This document shows positions 16,425 to 25,038 of a stretch of DNA of 64,000 nt, piece after piece; position 1 is the first letter of the stretch, and each line of letters begins with the position of its first letter. The stretch lies in NCBI RefSeq assembly GCF_040675855.1, contig NZ_JBEGIK010000001.1, forward strand, positions 434,001 to 498,000, read 5' to 3'. This DNA comes from Microbacterium sp. LWH3-1.2. GTDB lineage: Bacteria; Actinomycetota; Actinomycetes; Actinomycetales; Microbacteriaceae. A program made the translations under genes and the position numbers. The notes beneath the pieces were generated by a model, which was given only the letters and a program-made list of their open reading frames with translations, was not told the DNA's origin and did not search any database.

Positions 16425-17348
16425 ATGACCACAGTCATCCGCACGACCGGCCTCACGAAGCACTACGGCCGCGTCCACGCCCTCGACGGGCTCGACCTCA
16501 CCGTCGACGAGGGCCAGGTGCACGGGTTCCTGGGACCCAATGGGGCCGGCAAGTCCACCACGATCCGGATCCTGCTCGGGCTCGCGCGGAAGACAGGGGG
16601 CGAGGCATCCGTCTTCGGTCTTCAGCCGTGGCACGACGCCGTCAAGATCCACCGACGGGTCGCGTACATCCCCGGCGACGTCAGCGTGTGGCCGAATCTG
16701 TCAGGTGGCGAGGCGATCGACCTGCTCGCCCGCCTGCGCGGTGCGTCGCGGCACGAGAGGGCATACGCCGACGAGAAGGCGCGTCTGATGGAGGCGTTCC
16801 AATTCGATCCCCGCAAGAAGGGTCGGGCGTACTCGAAGGGCAATCGGCAGAAGGTCGCGCTGATCGCGGCCTTCGCGGTGCCGGCCGACCTGTACATCCT
16901 CGACGAGCCGACGAGCGGTCTCGACCCGCTCATGGACGTGATGTTCCGCCGTGAGGTCGCCCGGGTCCATGCCGACGGCGCCACCGTGCTGCTGTCGAGC
17001 CACATCCTGTCCGAGGTCGAGCAGCTGTGCGACCGGGTCTCGATCATCCGCGCGGGTCGCGTCGTCGAGAGCGGAACGCTCACCGACATGCGTCACCTCA
17101 CCCGCACTGAGGTCTCGTACGAGGGGACGGATGCCGCGCCTGTCGCCGCACTCGCGGCGGCGCACGACGCCCTCGTCGAGGACGGCCGCGTGCGCTTCAC
17201 CGTCGACAGCGATCAGGTCTCGGGCATGCTCCCCGAGCTCTCGCGCCTCGGCGTCGCCGGGCTCCGTGTGGCGCCACCGTCGCTCGAGGAGCTCTTCCTG
17301 CGCCACTACGGCGACGACCTCGCCGTGCTGGAGAGGAACGGGCGATGA
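16425..17348 (+). CDS. ABC transporter ATP-binding protein
   Basis: 307 residues. Walker A GPNGAGKST (37-45), Walker B LYILDEP (156-162), H-loop SSHIL. The signature motif is degenerate, YSKGNRQKV instead of LSGGQ, as seen in drug-export ATPases of the DrrA/CcmA type. About 90 C-terminal residues form an extra domain. Leaderless start (TAGCGT-N7-ATG). Overlaps the permease by ATGA. Confidence 0.93.
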   Translation: MTTVIRTTGLTKHYGRVHALDGLDLTVDEGQVHGFLGPNGAGKSTTIRILLGLARKTGGEASVFGLQPWHDAVKIHRRVAYIPGDVSVWPNLSGGEAIDLLARLRGASRHERAYADEKARLMEAFQFDPRKKGRAYSKGNRQKVALIAAFAVPADLYILDEPTSGLDPLMDVMFRREVARVHADGATVLLSSHILSEVEQLCDRVSIIRAGRVVESGTLTDMRHLTRTEVSYEGTDAAPVAALAAAHDALVEDGRVRFTVDSDQVSGMLPELSRLGVAGLRVAPPSLEELFLRHYGDDLAVLERNGR

Positions 17349-18964
17349 GCAGACTCGCGACGCTGCTCGGGCAGCGGCTGCGGCGGGACTGGCTGCAGCT
17401 GACTCTGTGGATCGCCGGCACGATGGCGCTCGCGCTTGCAGGCCTCTCCGGTGCCGCGAGCACCTACGGCACGGAGCAGGAGCGCACGGCCCTCCTCGCC
17501 ACCGTCATGGCCAACCCCGTGATCCTGCTGTTCCGCGGGCTGCCGTCCGGGCCGGGCGAGCAGGCTTTCATCGTCTTCCTCCTCATGCCGTTCCTCGTGA
17601 TGATGGCGGCGTTCATGAGCACGTTCCTGGCGGTGCGGCACACGCGCGGCGACGAGGAGGCGGGGCGCCTCGAACTCGTCGCGGCGACGACCGCGGGAAG
17701 AACGATGCCGTCGGTGGCGACGATCGCTCATGGCGTGCTCGCGAACCTCGTACTCGGAGGCTTGGTGGCCGCCGCCTTCCTCAGCGGCGGCTCGCCTGTC
17801 GGGGGGTCCTGGCTCGCCGGGTTCACCGCCGCATGCGGTGGGCTGACGTATCTCGGCGTCGCGCTCCTTTCCGCGCAGCTCATGCGCACCTCGCGCGGCG
17901 CGAACTCTCTCGCGGTGTGGGTGCTCGTCGTGACCTACTTCATCGCCGGCATCGGCAATGCCGTCGGCACGCCGAGCGACGACCTCACCCACATGGAGAG
18001 CTCGTGGCTGACGTGGCTCTCGCCGTTCGGATGGGCCGAGAACACCCGCGCGTTCGACGAGAACCTGTGGTGGCCCGCATTCCTGTGCCTCGGCGCCTTC
18101 ATCGTGCTGGCGGGGGCGGCGCTGGCCCTTCAGACTGTGCGCGACCTCGACGCGAGCATCATCCCCGAGCGCCAGGGCCGCGCCGCCGCTCGCGCGACGC
18201 TGTCGACGCCGACGGCGCTCGTCACGCGGCTTGCCGCGGGCTCGACGGTCGGCTGGATGGCGGGTGCGTTCTTTGCAGGCGCTCTGTCGACCTCGCTCGG
18301 ATCGGTGGTCGATGAGATGGGTGCGGACAACCCGGCCGTCGCCGAGATGCTGAAAGCCCTCTCGGCCGAAGCGGACCTCGAGCAGGCGGTCATCGTCGTC
18401 TTCTTCACCATGGTCGGCCTTCTCGCCGCCTGCGCGGGCGTGCAGACGGTCGCGCGCGCCCGTCAGGAGGAGGCGCACGGGACCGCCGAGCCCGTCCTCG
18501 CAACCCCCGTGCAGCGCGTGCGGTGGCTCGCCGACTTCGTGGTCATCGGTTTCATCGCCATCGTCCTGACCTGCGCCGCGGCGTACGCCGGGGCGTGGGC
18601 CGGCGCCGCGAGCCTCGACAACGGCGCCGCCTTGACCGGCGATGCGTTCGTGGCCGCGTGGGGGCAGGTGATCGCAGCATCCGTATTCCTCGTCCTGACA
18701 GCCCTCGTCTTCACGATCGCGCCGCGGTGGACGATCCCGCTCGGCTGGACCCTCGTCACCGCCGCGATCGTCTTCGGCCTCTTCGGCCCGCTCCTCGGCC
18801 TTCCGGAGTGGGTGACGAACCTGTCTCCGTTCTCCGTTGCGCCGGTGCCGAGCGGTAACGAGGTGGACGTCCGCGGGATGTGGTGGCTCGTCCTCACCGT
18901 CGGAGCCGGGGCGGCGGCCTCCCTCGTGCTGATGCGCCGCCGCGAGCTGGCCTCGGCCGGATGA
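17345..18964 (+). CDS. ABC transporter permease (ABC-2 type exporter)
   Basis: 539 residues with about 12 hydrophobic helices in two similar halves, no ATPase motifs. The large double-half permease with a single DrrA-like ATPase resembles the tetronasin/antibiotic-exporter family. Probably exports a drug or lipid-like compound. Coupled to the ATPase before it and the MarR gene after it by 4-nt overlaps. Confidence 0.9.
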   Translation: MSRLATLLGQRLRRDWLQLTLWIAGTMALALAGLSGAASTYGTEQERTALLATVMANPVILLFRGLPSGPGEQAFIVFLLMPFLVMMAAFMSTFLAVRHTRGDEEAGRLELVAATTAGRTMPSVATIAHGVLANLVLGGLVAAAFLSGGSPVGGSWLAGFTAACGGLTYLGVALLSAQLMRTSRGANSLAVWVLVVTYFIAGIGNAVGTPSDDLTHMESSWLTWLSPFGWAENTRAFDENLWWPAFLCLGAFIVLAGAALALQTVRDLDASIIPERQGRAAARATLSTPTALVTRLAAGSTVGWMAGAFFAGALSTSLGSVVDEMGADNPAVAEMLKALSAEADLEQAVIVVFFTMVGLLAACAGVQTVARARQEEAHGTAEPVLATPVQRVRWLADFVVIGFIAIVLTCAAAYAGAWAGAASLDNGAALTGDAFVAAWGQVIAASVFLVLTALVFTIAPRWTIPLGWTLVTAAIVFGLFGPLLGLPEWVTNLSPFSVAPVPSGNEVDVRGMWWLVLTVGAGAAASLVLMRRRELASAG

Positions 18965-19488
18965 GGGGCGACGTGACGGTGGAGCATCCAGGATCCGAGG
19001 CGGCCGAGCAGGCGGCCGCCATGCTCGCTGCCGTGGGCATGCCGCGCATGCCGGCGCGCGTCATGATGGCCCTCGCCGGCTCGCCCGACGAGGGCTACAC
19101 CGCCGCCGACCTCGCCGACCGCCTCGGCGTCTCCGCCGCGGCGGTGTCGGGGGCGGTGCGCTACCTCGTCTCGATGCGGCTCATCCACCGGCTCTCGCGC
19201 CCGGGCGACCGCCGCGACCGCTACGACCTCGCCGAGGACTCGTGGTCGGGCATGATCGCGGCGAACGCACCGCTGTACGGCACCCTGGCGGCGTCGCTCG
19301 ATCGCATCGCCGAAGAGAATCCCACGGCGCCGGCCTCGGCCGCGCGGGCGCACGAGATCGCCGACTTCCTCCGGTATCTCGCGGAACGGATGCCGCAGAT
19401 CGCGGCGGAGTGGCGGGCAGGCCGCGACGCGCCCGGTGACGCGGCCGCTGGGCCCGCGGCGGGCAGCGAGAGCGCCGCGGCCGGGTAG
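18961..19488 (+). CDS. MarR/GbsR-like regulator of the ABC exporter
   Basis: 175 residues; winged helix AADLADRLGVSAAAVSGAVRYLVSMRLIHRLSRPGDRRDRY at about 45-85 (shown here as motif ASAAAVSGAVRYL plus wing PGDRRD in the protein). ATG 18961 overlaps the permease stop. The C-terminus is an Ala/Gly-rich tail. Likely represses its own operon through the 18-nt palindrome upstream of the ATPase gene and senses an exported compound. Confidence 0.88.
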   Translation: MRGDVTVEHPGSEAAEQAAAMLAAVGMPRMPARVMMALAGSPDEGYTAADLADRLGVSAAAVSGAVRYLVSMRLIHRLSRPGDRRDRYDLAEDSWSGMIAANAPLYGTLAASLDRIAEENPTAPASAARAHEIADFLRYLAERMPQIAAEWRAGRDAPGDAAAGPAAGSESAAAG

Positions 19489-19491
19489 CCT
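19486..19491 (+). promoter_or_regulatory. leaderless -10 box of rnhA
   Basis: TAGCCT followed by 7 nt and GTG 19499. The box overlaps the stop codon of the preceding MarR gene. It fixes the rnhA start; longer in-frame extensions would read into the MarR gene. Confidence 0.65.
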
Positions 19492-19498
19492 TGCCCGA

Positions 19499-20029
19499 GT
19501 GAATGACTCGCGCCGCTACATCGTTGCCACCGACGGAGCCTGCAAGGGCAACCCGGGACCGACGGGGTGGGCGTGGGTCGGCGAGGACGGACACTGGGCA
19601 GCGGGATCGATCCCCTCCGGCACGAACAACATCGGCGAGCTGACCGGACTGCTCAAGGCCATCGAGGATCACGCCGACGTCGCCGACCTCGTCGTGCAGG
19701 CCGACTCGAAGTACGCGATCGACACCTACACGAAGTGGATGGACGGCCACCGCCGCCGCGGCTGGAAGACCTCGACGGGCGCGCCGACGAAGAACGTCGA
19801 CATCCTCGAGCAGCTCATCGCCGCACGGGACGCACGCCGGGCCGCCGGACTCCCCGACGTCGAGCTCGAGCACGTGCGTGGCCACTCCGGCCACGTGCTC
19901 AACGCCTGGGCCGACGAGCGCGCGGTGCGCGCCTCGGAGCACGCCGCCAAGGGCACCGCGAGCGCATGGTCGTCGCTCGGGGCACAGGACCGCATCGACG
20001 TCTCGACCCGCCCGAAGAACGGGCGCTGA
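19499..20029 (+). CDS. rnhA: ribonuclease HI
   Basis: 176 residues from GTG. The acidic active site is recognisable: ATDGACKGNPGP (first Asp), NNIGELTG (Glu), QADSKYAID (Asp) and HVRGHSGHVLNAWADERA (His and last Asp). It removes RNA from RNA-DNA hybrids. About 20 residues longer than the E. coli enzyme, with a polar C-terminal tail. Convergent with the MocR gene (3-nt gap). Confidence 0.95.
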   Translation: MNDSRRYIVATDGACKGNPGPTGWAWVGEDGHWAAGSIPSGTNNIGELTGLLKAIEDHADVADLVVQADSKYAIDTYTKWMDGHRRRGWKTSTGAPTKNVDILEQLIAARDARRAAGLPDVELEHVRGHSGHVLNAWADERAVRASEHAAKGTASAWSSLGAQDRIDVSTRPKNGR

Positions 20030-20032
20030 CCG

Positions 20033-21499
20033 CTACAGCTGCGCGCGGTAGTCGCGCCACGCCTCGCCGAGGCGCCGCACGCCCTCCTGCAGCACGGCTT
20101 CCGGGGCGGTGTACGGCACGCGGATGTGATCGTCGTAGACGACGGATGCGGTGAACTCGGTGCCGCCCGCGACCGCGACGCCGCGCATCGCGGCGACGCG
20201 CGCAAGGGCGGTCGCCGACCCCACCGGCAGCCGCGCCCAGAAGGCGAGACCGCCGCGCGGCGGGATCACGTCCCAGTCGGGGAGGTGCTCTGCCATCGCC
20301 GCGAGCAGGTGCGCGGACGCCACGGCGTGCGTCTGCGACGTGGCGAGCCGCAGTGTGCGGGCCTCGTCGACGAGGTCGAGAGCGAGAAGCTGAGCCGGCA
20401 CGCTCGTCGACTGGTCGACGAGCTGGCGGACGCCCCGCAGGCGCCGCACGAGCACCGGATCCGCACGCACCCATCCGATCCGCAGGCCCGACCACGACCA
20501 CTTCGACAGCGAGTCGACGACGATCACCGGCGCGTCGGGACGAAGCGCCGCGAGGGTCGCCGGCACCACCCCGTCGAAGGAGACGTGGGCGAGCACGCGG
20601 TCTTCGAGAGTCGGCACGCCGTACTCGGCCGACAGGTCGGCGAGGCGCTGCCGGGATGCGGCTGGCAGCCGCGTGCCGGTCGGATTGTGGTGGTGCGGGT
20701 TGACGGCGATGAGCACCGGCCGCAGCGCGACGATCGCGGCTTCGAGTTCCTCCACGTCGATCCCTTCGGGACCGATGGTCACACCGTGCACGCGCCCGCC
20801 GCGCCGCCGCACCGAGTCGGCGAGGCCGGGCCACGTCACCGATTCGGTGAGCACGACGTCGCCGGGTGAGACGAGCTCGTCCACGACGAGGCTGATCGCC
20901 TGCTGGGCGCCGTGGGTCACGAGGATCTGCGCCGGCGTCGCCGGCGTGCCCTCCTCCTCGAACAGCGCGGCGAGCCGGGCGCGCAGCACAGGCAGGCCCG
21001 CCGGATCGGTCTCGGCCAGGGTGACCGGATCGAGCGTGGGCGTGTGCGCGCGCACGAGATCGATCACGAGCCGGGGCATCGCGGGCACGGCGCGCAGCAG
21101 GTCGATCCCCGAGGGTGAGGCCGAGAACAGGCCTTCGCCGCGGGCCGTCCGCTCGCGGGCGGGTGCTGCGGCCCCGATGGGTCCGGCGACGCGTGTGCCG
21201 CTCCCCTGCCGTCGTTCCACGAGTTCGTCGTCGCTGAGCAGCCCGTAGGCGGCGACCACCGTCCCGCGCGAGACGGCGATCGCACCGGCGAGGGCGCGCT
21301 CGGCCGGCAGCCGGTCGCCGGGACGCAGCTCGCCGCCCTCGATGAGGGAGGCGATCGCCTGGGCCAGGCGCACCGTCAGGGTGCCGTCGCCGTGCGCCCA
21401 CCTGCCCAGGCGTCCGGCGAGGCGGGATGCCTCGACGGTGCCACCGAGGGCCATCCTCTGGTCCACTAGCCGCTCATTGGCCCTGTCAGCGGTCGTCAT
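20033..21499 (-). CDS. MocR-type regulator (GntR HTH fused to aminotransferase)
   Basis: 488 residues from ATG 21499 (21454 is an alternative). N-terminal GntR helix-turn-helix (PAERALAGAIAVSRGTVVAAY), then a fold-type I aminotransferase domain with NPHHHNPTGTRLP and the PLP lysine region VDSLSKWSWSGLRIGW. MocR proteins use PLP or amino-acid aldimines as signals. Divergent from a small unknown gene; inverted CTGGTCCAAT sites lie between them. Confidence 0.93.
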   Translation of the reverse strand: MTTADRANERLVDQRMALGGTVEASRLAGRLGRWAHGDGTLTVRLAQAIASLIEGGELRPGDRLPAERALAGAIAVSRGTVVAAYGLLSDDELVERRQGSGTRVAGPIGAAAPARERTARGEGLFSASPSGIDLLRAVPAMPRLVIDLVRAHTPTLDPVTLAETDPAGLPVLRARLAALFEEEGTPATPAQILVTHGAQQAISLVVDELVSPGDVVLTESVTWPGLADSVRRRGGRVHGVTIGPEGIDVEELEAAIVALRPVLIAVNPHHHNPTGTRLPAASRQRLADLSAEYGVPTLEDRVLAHVSFDGVVPATLAALRPDAPVIVVDSLSKWSWSGLRIGWVRADPVLVRRLRGVRQLVDQSTSVPAQLLALDLVDEARTLRLATSQTHAVASAHLLAAMAEHLPDWDVIPPRGGLAFWARLPVGSATALARVAAMRGVAVAGGTEFTASVVYDDHIRVPYTAPEAVLQEGVRRLGEAWRDYRAQL

Positions 21500-21510
21500 A
21501 GCATCGCATT

Positions 21511-21580
21511 CTGGTCCAATGTTCCGCACTACCACCACATTTGCCCGCACCAGCAGTCCAGTTCTCGCCGATTGGACCAG
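21511..21580. promoter_or_regulatory. inverted CTGGTCCAAT sites between MocR and the divergent gene
   Basis: CTGGTCCAAT at 21511-21520 and its exact complement ATTGGACCAG at 21571-21580; a partial copy CTGGTCCA sits at 21459 inside the MocR N-terminus. MocR dimers bind widely spaced repeated half-sites, so this is a good operator candidate. The left arm includes the A and T of the ATG assigned to the divergent gene, which leaves that start doubtful. Confidence 0.55.
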
Positions 21581-21905
21581 TCAGGATCTTCTGGAGTGGA
21601 TCGGCGAGGACGACTCCCGGTGCCACGACACGGCACTCGTCGGCGTACTCGCCGCAATCGATGCCGCACTCCAGCGGCGCGCGGGCGGGGGCGCCGTCGT
21701 CATCGTGCCGACGTCGCCCGCGCCCTTCATCCGCGCCATCGCCGCACGGCTTCGCGAGGAACCCGCGCTGCGCGACCTCCGCATCGGGGACCTCGTCGAA
21801 CGGACACCCCGGAGCACGGGCGGCCGCCCGTCGGGCGACCGCGAACCCGGCGCGGACGTGCGGGGCGCAGCATCCGTCCACCGGCCGCTGGCCGGCGTCA
21901 GCTGA
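21519..21905 (+). CDS. hypothetical protein divergent from MocR
   Basis: 128 residues from ATG 21519, possibly shorter. Recognisable order: short N-terminus, acidic helix (DLLEWIGEDDSRCHD), an alpha/beta-like hydrophobic strand (GGAVVIVPTS) and amphipathic helices. Third codon positions are strongly G/C through the middle, which supports coding. No family recognised. MocR neighbours are often amino-acid or vitamin B6 genes, but nothing here shows that. Confidence 0.5.
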   Translation: MFRTTTTFARTSSPVLADWTSQDLLEWIGEDDSRCHDTALVGVLAAIDAALQRRAGGGAVVIVPTSPAPFIRAIAARLREEPALRDLRIGDLVERTPRSTGGRPSGDREPGADVRGAASVHRPLAGVS

Positions 21906-21957
21906 GCCCGCTCGCATCGGCCCGGATGCGTTCGCCTGCGGGAGCGTCCGGGCAGGA

Positions 21958-22320
21958 TCAGCCCTGCATCGGGCCTTCGAAGAGGCCGATCTGGTTGCCG
22001 TCGGGGTCGGCGATGACCGCCCACCAGCTCGTCGGGGTGATCTCCTGCTTCTCTCGCACGAGGCTCCCGCCGGCCTCCCTGGCCTTGGCGACGGTGTCGT
22101 CGATGGAGTCCACCTCGACGTACGACCGCGTGTTGGTGAAGCCCTCTTCGCGCAGACCCAGTCCGCCGCCGGAGATACCGTTCGGGGCCTGCCACATGGG
22201 ATAGCCCTCGAAGCCCGGCATCTCGGCGATCTGCCAGCCGAAGAGGCCGGAGTAGAACTCGGTCGCGTCGCCGAGGTCGCTGACCGGGATGTCGATGTGC
22301 GTGATGTCGCCGTGCGCCAT
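21958..22320 (-). CDS. VOC (glyoxalase/bleomycin resistance) family protein
   Basis: 120 residues: two beta-alpha-beta-beta-beta units with THIDIPVSDLGDATEFYSGLFGW at the start and WAVIADPDGNQIGLFE at the end, the usual metal-site positions of the vicinal oxygen chelate fold. Substrate unknown. GAGAGGAAG ribosome site 5 nt before the ATG. Confidence 0.9.
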   Translation of the reverse strand: MAHGDITHIDIPVSDLGDATEFYSGLFGWQIAEMPGFEGYPMWQAPNGISGGGLGLREEGFTNTRSYVEVDSIDDTVAKAREAGGSLVREKQEITPTSWWAVIADPDGNQIGLFEGPMQG

Positions 22321-22391
22321 GGGTCTTCCTCTCGTTCGGGTCGGACCCGGTCAGTCTCCGCCGCCCGCCACGCCCCCACAAGCCCCTCGGC

Positions 22392-22868
22392 TCATCCCGC
22401 GGCGGCCTCGGCGAGATGCTTCTCGAGCGCGTCGACCGCCGGACGCTGACCCTTCACCAGCCGTTCGCGTGCGGCATCGAGGCCGGTCCACTCCACGCGG
22501 TCGATCTCGGGGAAGCTCGCGGTCCTCCCGGAGCGCGGCGGCCACTCCAGCTCGAACTCGCCGAACTCGAGGTCGTCGAGCGAGAACGCGGCGCCGTCGG
22601 CGACGAACACGGTCACACGCTTCCCCGACGAATACGCGAAGGTGCCGAGCTCGGCGTAGGGCGGCTCAGGCGGGTCGATGCCGAGCTCTTCGCGGAACTC
22701 CCGGCGCGCGGCATCCAACGCGCTCTCCTCCCCCTCGGCGAACTCGCCCTTGGGGACAGACCACGCGCCGGCATCCTTGCTCGCCCAGAACGGCCCGCCC
22801 ATGTGCGCGATGAGCACCTGGGGTTCGGGCGCGATCCGGTAGAGCAGGATGCCGGCGCTCGTGATCAC
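22392..22868 (-). CDS. NUDIX hydrolase
   Basis: 158 residues. Nudix box GEFAEGEESALDAARREF followed by REELGI fits G-x5-E-x7-REUxEExGU. The N-terminal SAGILLYRI and PFWASKDAGAWSVPKGE segments match the bis-tetraphosphate or ADP-ribose pyrophosphatase-like clade. Leaderless: TATCGT, 7 nt, GTG 22868. Substrate not predictable. Confidence 0.92.
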   Translation of the reverse strand: MITSAGILLYRIAPEPQVLIAHMGGPFWASKDAGAWSVPKGEFAEGEESALDAARREFREELGIDPPEPPYAELGTFAYSSGKRVTVFVADGAAFSLDDLEFGEFELEWPPRSGRTASFPEIDRVEWTGLDAARERLVKGQRPAVDALEKHLAEAAAG

Positions 22869-22911
22869 TCGTCAGACGATACGGGTCTTGGGCGAGACCG
22901 TGTAGGTGTCG

Positions 22912-25038
22912 TCACACGACGGGTGCGGTCTCGCCCTCGATCGCGTCGTCCTCCGCGGCCTCGGCGCGCTCGCCGGCCTCCGCATCGACGGCGAGGGCAC
23001 GGGCCTCCTCGTCGAGATCGGACGCGGCCTGCTCGAACTGCGAGTTGTACAGGCGGAAGTACGCCCCTTTGGCCGCGATGAGCTCGTCGTGCGTGCCCTT
23101 CTCGACGATCCCGCCGTTCTCCATCACGAGGATGAGGTCGGCGTCGCGGATGGTCGACAGGCGGTGCGCGATCACGAACGACGTGCGTCCCTCCCGGAGA
23201 GCGGCCATCGCGTGCTGCAGCAGCAGCTCGGTGCGGGTGTCGACCGAGCTCGTCGCCTCGTCGAGGATCAGCACCGAGGGGTGCGCCACGAAGGCGCGCG
23301 CGATCGTGATGAGCTGCTTCTCTCCCGCCGAGATGTTCGACGCGTCCTCGTCGAGGAGCGTGTCGTACCCGTCGGGCAGCGAGTGAACGAACCGGTCGAC
23401 GTAGGTCGCCCGCGCGGCGGCGAGGATCTCGTCGTCGGTGGCGTCGGCGCGGCCGTAGCGGATGTTCTCGCGGATCGTGCCGGCGAACAGCCACGGGTCC
23501 TGCAGCACCATGCCCGTCTCGGCGCGGATGTCGCGGCGCGTGAGCTCGGCGATGTTCTGCCCGTTGAGCAGGATGCGGCCGCCGTCGAGCTCGTAGAAGC
23601 GCATCAGCAGGTTCACCAGCGTGGTCTTGCCGGCACCGGTCGGACCCACGATCGCGACCGTCTGGCCGGGCTCGACCCGGAACGACAGGTCGTGGATGAG
23701 CGGTCGGTCGGGTGAGTACGAGAACGCGACGTCCTGGAACTCGATCGTGCCGTCACCCTCGACCAGCGTGGGCGCGTCTTCGGCGTCGGGCTCCTGCTCG
23801 GGCTCGTCCAGCAACTCGAACACGCGCTCGGCGGAGGCGGTGCCCGACTGCACGACCGCGGCCATGCCCCCGAGCTCCGCGAGCGGCTGCGTGAACTGCT
23901 GCGAGTACTGGATGAACGCCTGCACGTCGCCGAGTCGCAGCTGGCCGCTCGCGACCATCAGCGCACCGAAGACCGCGATGCCCACGTAGGTGAGGTTCCC
24001 GATGAACATCATCGCCGGCATCATGATGTTCGACAGGAACTGCGCTGTGAACGAGGCCTGGTAGAGCTCCTCGTTCTCCTCGCGGAATGCCTCGCGCGAC
24101 GCCTGCTCGCGGCCGAAGACCTTGACCAGGGCGTGGCCCGAGAACGACTCCTCGACGCGGGCGTTGAGGCGGCCGACCTTGCGCCACTGGATGCCGAACG
24201 CCTTCTGCGAGCGGGGCCCGATGACGCCGAACAGGATGCCCATGAGCGGGAAGCTGACCAGCACCACGAGCGTCAGCTGCCACGAGATGGTCAGCATCAT
24301 GATGAGCACGCCGAGCACCGTGAGCACGCTCGTGAGCGCCTGCGACAGCGACTGCTGCATCATCTGGGTGATGTTGTCGATGTCGTTCGTCACCCGCGAG
24401 ATCAGCTCGCCGCGCTGCACGCGGTCGAAGTAGCGCAGCGGCAGGCGATTGATCTTGGCCTCGACCTGTTCGCGCAGGCGCCACATGACGCGCACCATGA
24501 TCACGTTGATGACGTAGCCCTGCAGCCACATCAGCAGCGACGACGCGAAGTACAGTCCGAGCACGATGAGCAGCACGCGGCTGAGCGCCATGAAGTCGAC
24601 GCCGGCACCGGGGACGAAGTGCTCCATCGCCGAGACGATGTTGGCGAGGTCCTGCTGTCCCGAGGCCTCCAACCCCGCGACTACCTGCTCCTTGGTCATG
24701 CCGGCGGGTGCCATCGACGACACCACGCCCTCGAAGAGGATGTTGGTCGCCTCGCCGAGCACCTTGGGCGACAGCACCGCGAGCACGACGCCGATCGAGC
24801 CGAGGATCGACACGAACACGAACGCCCAGGCATTCGGGCGCAGCAGCCCGATCAGCCGGCGGAAGGCGGGCCAGAAGTGCGCGGCCTTGCCCGGGGCGAC
24901 GGCGCCGCTCCAGTCGTCGGCCGCGATGCGGGCCTGCTCGCCGAGCTCGATCTCAGCCTTCTCCTCGGCGCTCAGCTCCGCCACGGCCTGGCGCACGCGG
25001 CGGCGGGAGGTCTTCTCGGTGTTCTTCTCGTCGCTCAT
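22912..25038 (-). CDS. heterodimeric ABC exporter subunit with canonical Walker B
   Basis: 708 residues. N-terminal about 85 charged residues, six-helix exporter domain, then NBD with Walker A GPTGAGKTT, signature ISAGEKQL (degenerate from LSGGQ) and Walker B SVLILDEATSSVD with catalytic Glu. A Glu/Ala-rich acidic tail ends the protein. Together with the partner encoded just upstream it forms an asymmetric exporter of the BmrCD or TM287/288 kind. ATG overlaps the partner stop (ATGA). Confidence 0.94.
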   Translation of the reverse strand: MSDEKNTEKTSRRRVRQAVAELSAEEKAEIELGEQARIAADDWSGAVAPGKAAHFWPAFRRLIGLLRPNAWAFVFVSILGSIGVVLAVLSPKVLGEATNILFEGVVSSMAPAGMTKEQVVAGLEASGQQDLANIVSAMEHFVPGAGVDFMALSRVLLIVLGLYFASSLLMWLQGYVINVIMVRVMWRLREQVEAKINRLPLRYFDRVQRGELISRVTNDIDNITQMMQQSLSQALTSVLTVLGVLIMMLTISWQLTLVVLVSFPLMGILFGVIGPRSQKAFGIQWRKVGRLNARVEESFSGHALVKVFGREQASREAFREENEELYQASFTAQFLSNIMMPAMMFIGNLTYVGIAVFGALMVASGQLRLGDVQAFIQYSQQFTQPLAELGGMAAVVQSGTASAERVFELLDEPEQEPDAEDAPTLVEGDGTIEFQDVAFSYSPDRPLIHDLSFRVEPGQTVAIVGPTGAGKTTLVNLLMRFYELDGGRILLNGQNIAELTRRDIRAETGMVLQDPWLFAGTIRENIRYGRADATDDEILAAARATYVDRFVHSLPDGYDTLLDEDASNISAGEKQLITIARAFVAHPSVLILDEATSSVDTRTELLLQHAMAALREGRTSFVIAHRLSTIRDADLILVMENGGIVEKGTHDELIAAKGAYFRLYNSQFEQAASDLDEEARALAVDAEAGERAEAAEDDAIEGETAPVV

